Below, piece after piece: positions 56,164-64,000 of a stretch of DNA of 64,000 nt (position 1 is its first letter; every line of letters begins with the position of its first letter). The notes under the pieces are model-generated. The model worked only from the letters and a program-made list of their open reading frames with translations, had not been told where the DNA came from and made no database searches. The stretch spans positions 1 through 64,000 of the forward strand of contig JAQYWR010000010.1 of assembly GCA_029379225.1 (NCBI GenBank). Direction: 5' to 3'. This DNA is from Nostoc sp. S4. Its GTDB lineage: Bacteria > Cyanobacteriota > Cyanobacteriia > Cyanobacteriales > Nostocaceae. Position numbers and translations under genes: made by a program.

Positions 56164-57153
56164 ATGATGAACCAGGTAGACTACCTCCGGATTAGTTTAA
56201 TCGATCGCTGCAACTTCCGTTGTCAATACTGTATGCCAGAGGGAGTAGAACTGGACTATATTCTTAAGCAACAGCTGTTGAGTGATGAAGAACTGCTCAC
56301 TCTCGTGCAAGAGGTATTTATTCCTCTTGGTTTTAGCCGCTTTCGTTTGACTGGCGGTGAACCATTATTACGTCCGCGCGTGGTAGATTTGGTTAGCGCG
56401 ATCGCTTCTTTTCCTCAAACTCAAGACTTGTCAATGACCACCAACGGGTTTTTGCTTGCTTCGATGGCACAAAACCTTTACGATGCAGGTCTGCGACGGA
56501 TTAATATTAGTCTCGACTCTCTCGAACCCGATACTTTCGACCGAATTATTGGCAATCGCGGTCGTTCTCGTTGGCAACAAGTTTGGCAAGGAATTCAAGT
56601 TGCCTACGAAGTCGGATTTGACCCACTGAAGCTGAATGTGGTAGTCATTCCTGGGATTAACGATAGCGAAGCTCTAGATTTAGCCGCCCTGACAATTGAT
56701 AGACAGTGGCATGTGAGATTTATTGAGTTTATGCCCATTGGCAATTTGAATTTATTTGGCGATCGCGGTTGGGTATCTTCAGCTGAATTACGCCAACGTA
56801 TCCAGGAACGCTGGGGGTTGACAGAATCTCAAGTTCGTGGTTGCGGACCTGCTGATGTGTTTAAAATTCCTAGAGCCAAGGGAACGATAGGATTTATTAG
56901 TCAGATGTCGGAATGTTTTTGCGATCGTTGTAACCGGATGCGCCTGAGTGCCGATGGTTGGTTGCGTCCGTGTTTATTGAATGAAACTGGTCAACTCGAC
57001 CTGAAAACAGCTCTGCGTTCTGGTACTAGTACTGCTCAACTACAAGAGCAGGTAAAGCGTTTACTGGCAATCAAGCCAGAAATTAACTTTAAGGCACGCG
57101 ACTCTGGTACTAAGGATGCATACATTCGTACCATGTCGCAAATTGGTGGATAA
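56164..57153 (+). CDS. moaA: GTP 3',8-cyclase MoaA
   Basis: This 329-residue radical SAM enzyme carries out the first step of molybdenum cofactor synthesis. It has the N-terminal 4Fe-4S motif '[12 protein letters not shown]', '[11 protein letters not shown]', 'RINISLDSL', the second cluster '[15 protein letters not shown]...C' and 'KPEINF' near the end. The usual terminal GG is present ('SQIGG'). The cofactor serves nitrate reductase, which fits nitrogen assimilation. The gene stands alone here without other moa genes. Confidence 0.95.
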   Translation: MMNQVDYLRISLIDRCNFRCQYCMPEGVELDYILKQQLLSDEELLTLVQEVFIPLGFSRFRLTGGEPLLRPRVVDLVSAIASFPQTQDLSMTTNGFLLASMAQNLYDAGLRRINISLDSLEPDTFDRIIGNRGRSRWQQVWQGIQVAYEVGFDPLKLNVVVIPGINDSEALDLAALTIDRQWHVRFIEFMPIGNLNLFGDRGWVSSAELRQRIQERWGLTESQVRGCGPADVFKIPRAKGTIGFISQMSECFCDRCNRMRLSADGWLRPCLLNETGQLDLKTALRSGTSTAQLQEQVKRLLAIKPEINFKARDSGTKDAYIRTMSQIGG

Positions 57154-57614
57154 TCATTGGTGATTGGTTCTTTATTACAAAGTTCCGATTGCTAAAAGTC
57201 GGCGAGTTGTGACTTTGTACTTTATCATTTTTATTTTGGAAATAACTAAAATTAACGGTAATTTTCCCTATATATAGGAATCCTATTTGATTTTTGAAAA
57301 AGATTACGAGATAATACGGATAAGCGTACAAGTGTAAGAGCAGACAATCATAAATCAGCTTCTACAAACTGCAACACTACCTGGAGGAGTGGCAACTGCG
57401 ATAGTCAAATTGCTTTACCAAGATTACTTGTACGAAGAAATCCAAACTATTTTAGATGTGTCTTTAGGCTTGATAACAGGCTGAAAACAAGCCTATGAGC
57501 AGTATGAAATTAATGGACTGTGCTTGAACTACAAAGGATATTGAGCTACCTGAATGTTGAACAGGGAGAAGAAAGTGTTGAGTTGACTCTCTACTAAGAA
57601 CTGCTGGGAACTGG
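57154..57614. other. Intergenic region with decayed transposase DNA
   Basis: It holds a short repeat (about 57176-57230, 'ACAAAGTTCCGATTGC') and the IS630-type remnant that starts near 57398. No intact gene is seen. Confidence 0.5.
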
Positions 57615-57640
57615 GTGAACTGGGGCAAATTTAGAAGGTG
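57398..57640 (+). pseudogene. IS630-type transposase remnant (N-terminal part)
   Basis: The frames give 'AIVKLLYQDYLYEEIQTILD', 'VSLGLITG', TGA (expected Trp), 'KQAYEQYEINGLCLNYKGY', then after a frameshift 'SYLNVEQGEESVE' and 'NCWELGELGQ'. This matches the order in IS630-family N-terminal HTH regions. Stops and frameshifts show decay. No catalytic DDE part follows; the DNA passes into pentapeptide-like sequence. Confidence 0.6.
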
Positions 57641-57797
57641 CGATTTAACTAGTGCTAACTTGAGCCAAGTTTTTGCAAGTGATATTGACTTAAGCCTTAA
57701 GAACTTAACAAATGCTAAACTGACTGAGGGTATATCAGTATTATACCATAAAGTGGTATTTATTTATACAAACTTGTGGGGAAAGAGTAAATTAATT

Positions 57798-59606
57798 GTG
57801 ACTACTAAATCTTTGCTGAGTAAGTGGAGGTTAAGCTCCAAGCTATATCTTACTCTCGTATTTATTTTGACAATAGTAATTGTCATCATCTTTTCCAGAT
57901 TGAGTATAACTATAGCTGCTGATTCATTGCTAGATCCGAGAATTCAACCTAAATTCATCAATCCGCTACCATCTCTTGCAAGGATAGATGCTACAAACGG
58001 TGGTCGCTTCGATGTAGAGATGGGACAAACCAAGCAATGGCTTGGACTATATAGCAGTCCTGGTGCGGATGGTAAATATGGTACAGATGATGATGTACGC
58101 TTGAATACAACAGTTTGGGGGTATGGCTTAAAAGGGCAAAAGGCTGTTACTTACCCAGGTTCCACATTCGTGGCGCGAAAAGACGTACCAATCGAAGTGC
58201 TGTGGGACAACAAACTACCAAAAACCGGACATATTTTCCCAGTAGACAAGAGCATCATTACAAAATCGGTTGAAAACGCTCTTCAAAAAGGGCTTGTACC
58301 TACAGTGACGCATGTACATGGCGGTCATACTGAGTGGACTAGTGACGGATATTCCGAAGCTTGGTTTACACAAGATTTTTCAAAAACTGGGCCCAGCTGG
58401 GTTAAAAAGAACTATACCTATGCAAATGACAACAAGCGGGCAGCGACACTCTGGTATCACGACCACATTCTCAGTAATAATCGTTTAAGTCTATACGCTG
58501 GTCTTGCAGGCTTCTACCTGCTGAGGGATAACAACGAAATTAATCTGATCGATCGTAACATTTTGCCCAGTGGTGACCACGAGAAAGAACTCATTATCCA
58601 GGATCGGAATTTCACTGCGAAGGGTCAGCTTTACTACCCACCGGGTTCAAATTATCCAGATGCTCCATATCCAAGTGTAGTGCCAAATTTCTACGGTAAT
58701 TTCATCCTAGTAAATGGCATGGTATGGCCAAAGCTGGCGGTCGAACCTAGAAAGTACCGTTTACGCTTGGCAAACGGTTCAAATTCGCGCTTCTACAACC
58801 TGAATTTCAACGATTCAAAGGAAAAGTTTTACGAAATCGGCACTGAGCAAGGCTTATTAGAAAAACCAGTCGCGCTGGAAAATTTAGTTCTGGCTCCAGG
58901 TGAACGCGCTGATGTGATTGTTGACTTCACTGGCGATTTGGGAAAAGAGTTCATTATCAGGAACTTCGACGATAAAGCTGATTTGGAGCTTACAGGTCAG
59001 ATAATGAAAATTGCAGTCGAGCAACCCCTTTCAAATGTTGCAAATGCGACGGTCGATACCAATGAAAGTGATGGATTGACAACACAGTTGCTACCTGACA
59101 AGATTACACCTCCTGCTCAAACCGGACTGACTCGGCAACTGGTTCTTTTTGAAAATACGGATGAATACGGTCGCAAGCTGTTAGAGCAGGGTACATTGGC
59201 TGACGGCTCATTGCGCTATGACGAACCAATTACTGAGAAACCAAAACTCGGCACAACTGAAGTTTGGGAATTATACAACACGACACAGGAGCCACACCCA
59301 ATTCACTTGCACTTGGTTTCCTTCTTGATTTTAAATCGACAGAATTTTGCTGGCAGTGCAACTCCAATTATCAAAGACCCTCGTAAGACTAAGCTATTTC
59401 TACAAAGCGCTGGTCTAATTGGCAATCCTGAGCCTCCACCACTCTCTCAAAAAGGTTGGAAAGACACCGTAGTTGTTTACCCAGGTGAAGTTGTTCGCAT
59501 TATTGCCACCTTCGACAAAGCGGGGTATTATCTCTGGCACTGTCACATATTAGAACACGAAGACTTCGATATGATGCGAAGATTTGAAGTTGTTGCAACT
59601 CCCTAA
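57798..59606 (+). CDS. Multicopper oxidase (CotA/bilirubin-oxidase-like)
   Basis: The secreted oxidase has an N-terminal hydrophobic anchor (17-39 residues from the start) and three cupredoxin domains. Copper motifs are 'THVHGGH', 'LWYHDHILSNNRLSLYAG', 'EPHPIHLHLVSF' and 'YLWHCHILEHEDFDMM', a complete T1/T2/T3 set. It oxidises metals or phenolics with oxygen. The open frame extends up to GTG 57615, but those 61 codons come from the transposase remnant and from pentapeptide-like 'LTSANLSQVF' and 'NLTNAKLTEG' DNA. GTG 57798, just before the anchor, is therefore a more natural start. It is followed by a terminator (59703-59737). Confidence 0.85.
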   Translation: MTTKSLLSKWRLSSKLYLTLVFILTIVIVIIFSRLSITIAADSLLDPRIQPKFINPLPSLARIDATNGGRFDVEMGQTKQWLGLYSSPGADGKYGTDDDVRLNTTVWGYGLKGQKAVTYPGSTFVARKDVPIEVLWDNKLPKTGHIFPVDKSIITKSVENALQKGLVPTVTHVHGGHTEWTSDGYSEAWFTQDFSKTGPSWVKKNYTYANDNKRAATLWYHDHILSNNRLSLYAGLAGFYLLRDNNEINLIDRNILPSGDHEKELIIQDRNFTAKGQLYYPPGSNYPDAPYPSVVPNFYGNFILVNGMVWPKLAVEPRKYRLRLANGSNSRFYNLNFNDSKEKFYEIGTEQGLLEKPVALENLVLAPGERADVIVDFTGDLGKEFIIRNFDDKADLELTGQIMKIAVEQPLSNVANATVDTNESDGLTTQLLPDKITPPAQTGLTRQLVLFENTDEYGRKLLEQGTLADGSLRYDEPITEKPKLGTTEVWELYNTTQEPHPIHLHLVSFLILNRQNFAGSATPIIKDPRKTKLFLQSAGLIGNPEPPPLSQKGWKDTVVVYPGEVVRIIATFDKAGYYLWHCHILEHEDFDMMRRFEVVATP

Positions 59607-59702
59607 AACTTTACCAAACAAAGGCAGAGGGCAGCTAACAGTCAACAGTCAACTGTTAACAGCAGCAATATTTCACTTTCTTATTTAGGACTGCTATATT
59701 AC

Positions 59703-59737
59703 AAAGTCTGAGTAAAGAAAACCTTCACTCAGACTTT
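59703..59737. terminator. Bidirectional terminator between multicopper oxidase and rpsD
   Basis: An 11-bp perfect stem AAAGTCTGAGT / ACTCAGACTTT with a 13-nt loop, between convergent genes. Just upstream (59635-59700) is a dispersed repeat like those at 10325 and 17640. Confidence 0.75.
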
Positions 59738-59776
59738 GAGATTTGTCTAAAGCAAATGACTAAAGACAAATGAATA

Positions 59777-60385
59777 TTACGCTTGTCGTGAGTAGTATTC
59801 CACCACGAGCAGTTCGTTAATTTGCAGTGCCACCCATTCCCGCTCAATAATGCCGTTGACTTTACCAACCAATTTATTTTTGTCAAACTCCAGATGACTG
59901 GGGAGATTGGCTAAACCAGGATATTGCAAGTTATTTTCTACTAACTTGCGTGATTGTTCCCGGTCTCTAACAGCAATTACCTCACCAGCACGGCACTGAT
60001 AGCTGGCAATATTAACCACACGACCGTTAACAGTGATATGACCGTGGTTCACCAACTGGCGAGCTGCTGGAATAGTTGGAGCTAGACCCAGGCGAAAAAC
60101 GGTATTATCTAAACGCATTTCTAGCAATTGCAGCAACACTTGTCCGGTAGAACCAGTAACACGTCTAGCTTTCCGCACATAACGCAGTAGTTGCTTTTCC
60201 GTCAAACCGTAATTGAAGCGGAGCTTTTGCTTTTCTTCAAGACGGATAGCATATTCAGAGCGCTTCTTGCGGTTCTGACCATGCTGACCTGGCGGATAAG
60301 CGCGTCTGGCACTTTTACGAGTTAATCCTGGCAGGTCGCCCAAGCGACGTATAATTCTGAGGCGTGGCCCTCTATATCGGGACAT
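59777..60385 (-). CDS. rpsD: 30S ribosomal protein S4
   Basis: The 202-residue protein starts '[16 protein letters not shown]', as in cyanobacteria and chloroplasts. It has the S4 RNA-binding domain '[30 protein letters not shown]' in order and ends '[10 protein letters not shown]'. It nucleates 30S assembly and binds 16S rRNA. It is a single-gene unit, as usual in cyanobacteria. Confidence 0.98.
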   Translation of the reverse strand: MSRYRGPRLRIIRRLGDLPGLTRKSARRAYPPGQHGQNRKKRSEYAIRLEEKQKLRFNYGLTEKQLLRYVRKARRVTGSTGQVLLQLLEMRLDNTVFRLGLAPTIPAARQLVNHGHITVNGRVVNIASYQCRAGEVIAVRDREQSRKLVENNLQYPGLANLPSHLEFDKNKLVGKVNGIIEREWVALQINELLVVEYYSRQA

Positions 60386-60967
60386 GAGTTTCCTTAATCT
60401 AATCCTGTTTAAACTTTACCCAAACATTTTATTTTGACACTCTACTGATTAAAAATCAGGAGATTCTCGGTTCTACGAAGTTACTTGTGGTATGACATAT
60501 TTTATCAAAGTACAGGCGTCCTCTCCCCAAGCGTAAATTCCGACGTGCCGTGTCGTACTCTTGCCAATTAGTTTTTTGTGTTTATTTGGTTTTGTAGGCT
60601 ACTCAATCGTTAAATTGGTTTACATACTATTGTTACTCTGAAATACTTTTGAGATTACCTACTTAGAGCAGAATTTAGAATTGGTGAATTCAGAACTCAG
60701 CAGTAAAACAAGCCTTTTGCTTGGCTACCAGACTCAGGTTGTGTACTTCACTTTCCTTGAATCTGCTCTGTTTTTCAAAGAATCATCATATTAACACAAT
60801 TTTTTATATTAACACAATTTTGAGCATAATTAATCGTGTCTGGATATTATTAGTTTGAATGCTCAATCCAAAAGCATTGTGAGTGCTTAATTAGTGAATT
60901 TTGAATCCTGACATCTCAATTGTGCTTGATTACTGAGGATTTTTAAAATATTTGAGTTAGCATTACT
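60386..60967. other. Divergent intergenic region, nothing specific seen
   Basis: About 580 bp between rpsD and the Cys-repeat protein. No repeat, RNA gene or small ORF is convincing. A direct repeat 'ATTAACACAATTTT' occurs twice (about 60790 and 60809). Confidence 0.45.
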
Positions 60968-60982
60968 TTGGGTGTTTGGAGA

Positions 60983-61627
60983 ATGGCAATGTTAAAGAGC
61001 AAAAAAGCGGTTAACAAAGGTGAGAACAAACAAGGCAGTTCTACCTTGAGGATTTTAACAGTACCAATTTTGGCAATAGCTGGATTGTTGACAACGATAC
61101 CTAATATAGCGATCGCTGCCTCCTACAGGAATGATTATAGTGTTTGTGCAGCTGGCCTGCTGAAGGTAGGCATAACACAACAAGCGGCATCACAAGGTTG
61201 TGCAAAGGCACTACGTCCCAGGGATTTTGGTGCTTGCGTCGTGAAAATTAACAAGCAAACTCAAATTGCAGCTCCAGATGCTCTTTCTTACTGTGCCAGA
61301 GCTAGGCGTCCTGAGGAGTTAGCTACCTGTGTAGTCGGTGTCACTTCCATGACTAAGGAAGCAGTTAATCCAGCAGTTCTAAATTACTGTGGTCGCAGTT
61401 TGTTACCCGTCCGCTTTGGTCAGTGTGTAGTCGGCTTACTTAGTAAAATTGAGCTTCCCCCTACTCAGGCCTTAGACACATGTATTGATGGCAGCGACAG
61501 TAGCGTTATCGGTGATTCATCTTCATCTACACCACCCATTACATTACCTGCCGGTTCAAGTCCTAGTTTCGAGACTACGCCACCTGCAACACAACCGATT
61601 ATTCCAGTGCAGCCCGGTACTAATTAA
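60983..61627 (+). CDS. Secreted Cys-repeat protein
   Basis: The protein is about 214 residues, with a signal peptide (basic start, hydrophobic ~25-42, cleavage near 'AIAA-S'). The mature part has three and a half tandem units of ~31 residues: 'C(V/A)(V/A)x...C(A/G)(K/R)xxxPxxx' with starts at 'CAAGLLKVG', 'CVVKINKQ', 'CVVGVTSM' and 'CVVGLLSK'. A Ser/Thr/Pro-rich tail follows. The paired Cys may form disulfides. I do not recognise a named domain. ATG 60983 is chosen over the TTG at 60968 because GGAGA lies before it. A terminator follows. Confidence 0.75.
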   Translation: MAMLKSKKAVNKGENKQGSSTLRILTVPILAIAGLLTTIPNIAIAASYRNDYSVCAAGLLKVGITQQAASQGCAKALRPRDFGACVVKINKQTQIAAPDALSYCARARRPEELATCVVGVTSMTKEAVNPAVLNYCGRSLLPVRFGQCVVGLLSKIELPPTQALDTCIDGSDSSVIGDSSSSTPPITLPAGSSPSFETTPPATQPIIPVQPGTN

Positions 61628-62150
61628 ATTAGGTGCTTTGCAATTGATTTAAAATACAGGTTGACTATCTATAGAGTTGGCTAATAACCAACTCTATTTA
61701 ATTACAACACTCACAAGTTAAAAATCAGAATTAGGAAGTATAGCCGTAGTCGTGTAGGTTAGGACATAATAGCAAGCGTGAATGTCAACAAGAGTAATAT
61801 TTTTACCTCCAGCATAGCTGCCTCCTGCTATAAAACAGGCTTGATGCCAGGGTTTGAGATTTCAATTGTCTACTCGACGGACTTAAAATCGGGTGTGGGA
61901 GGAATTTTTGGGTAATTAAAATATCCTACGGGTATTTTGCTTTAAATAAAAGCAAAACACTACAATGCTCCTCTTTGAGACCCAGAGGAGTTGAACAGAA
62001 GTTAGTTAAACTCAAGTTCAAGAACCCTAAGAAATAAATTATCCTCTTTGAAGTTGCTGATGTTGAGGGTTTGTGAACAGTGGAATAATTTTTGATTTGT
62101 CAGTTTCTTAATTATTCAGCTTTGGGAATTGTGAATTTTGCACAGTTGTA
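61628..62150. other. Intergenic region with several hairpins
   Basis: Besides the terminator at 61671-61697 it has hairpins TTTTGCTTT/AAAGCAAAA (61935-61957) and CTCCTCT/AGAGGAG (61968-61990), 160-215 bp downstream of hetR. These could end its transcript or be a small RNA. No gene is seen. Confidence 0.45.
61671..61697. terminator. Terminator after the Cys-repeat protein gene
   Basis: A 10-bp perfect stem ATAGAGTTGG / CCAACTCTAT with a 7-nt loop, followed by TTAATTA. It lies 44 bp after the stop. Confidence 0.75.

Positions 62151-64000
<1,850 letters not shown>

Overview
The window is chromosomal DNA of a filamentous, heterocyst-forming cyanobacterium of the Nostoc/Anabaena type. The evidence is a full-length HetR, PsaK, PipX, the aldehyde-deformylating oxygenase/acyl-ACP reductase pair, very frequent HIP1 octamers (GCGATCGC) and heptamer-type short tandem repeats (TCATTGG/CAAATGA) between genes. 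I saw no rRNA, tRNA or CRISPR array.

Layout. 1-10 kb: an AraC/PchR-like N-terminal fragment, a secreted DUF2141 protein, two tandem paralogous PAS histidine kinases on the minus strand, then a broken HTH gene coupled by ATGA to a large GAF/PAS hybrid kinase. 10.5-13.8 kb: a membrane-lipid type operon (esterase, MprF-like lysyltransferase, methyltransferase split by an in-frame TAG). 13.8-18.5 kb: an orphan promoter with a perfect palindromic operator, an unrecognised 463-residue protein, a third PAS kinase and a small site-2 protease. 19.3-24.5 kb: a DUF485/ActP-type symporter pair, a TPR protein, an RNase D-like exonuclease and a BON lipoprotein. 25-31 kb: SMC, a PRC-barrel protein and two small secreted proteins. 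31.5-43.3 kb, mostly minus strand: a Ski2-like helicase, proC, sepF, pipY, pipX, a TrpE-type chorismate enzyme, an EcfT/CbiQ-type protein, Der GTPase and an M50-CBS protease. 43.7-49.9 kb: psaK, trpF, folE, then the hydrocarbon neighbourhood SDR, accA, aar, ado. 49.9-57.6 kb is accessory: a decayed sugar ABC permease, three MITE-like elements, a Cys-tailed small protein that resembles a peptide precursor, a TpsA-type haemagglutinin protein, a DUF3102-like protein, moaA and an IS630-type remnant. 57.8-64 kb: a multicopper oxidase, rpsD, a secreted Cys-repeat protein and hetR with about 950 bp of upstream DNA.

How genes work together. ado and aar make alkanes from acyl-ACP, and accA supplies the fatty acid precursor step. 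pipX/pipY link nitrogen sensing (PII/NtcA) with PLP homeostasis next to proC, and sepF sits in the same run. hetR is the master switch of heterocyst development. The main theme of the hunt is genome erosion and repeat invasion. Dispersed G/A-rich repeats sit in frame inside smc, two histidine kinases (at the same loop) and the chorismate enzyme. Several genes are clearly broken by single stops. One tandem kinase has lost the essential residues of its ATPase domain.
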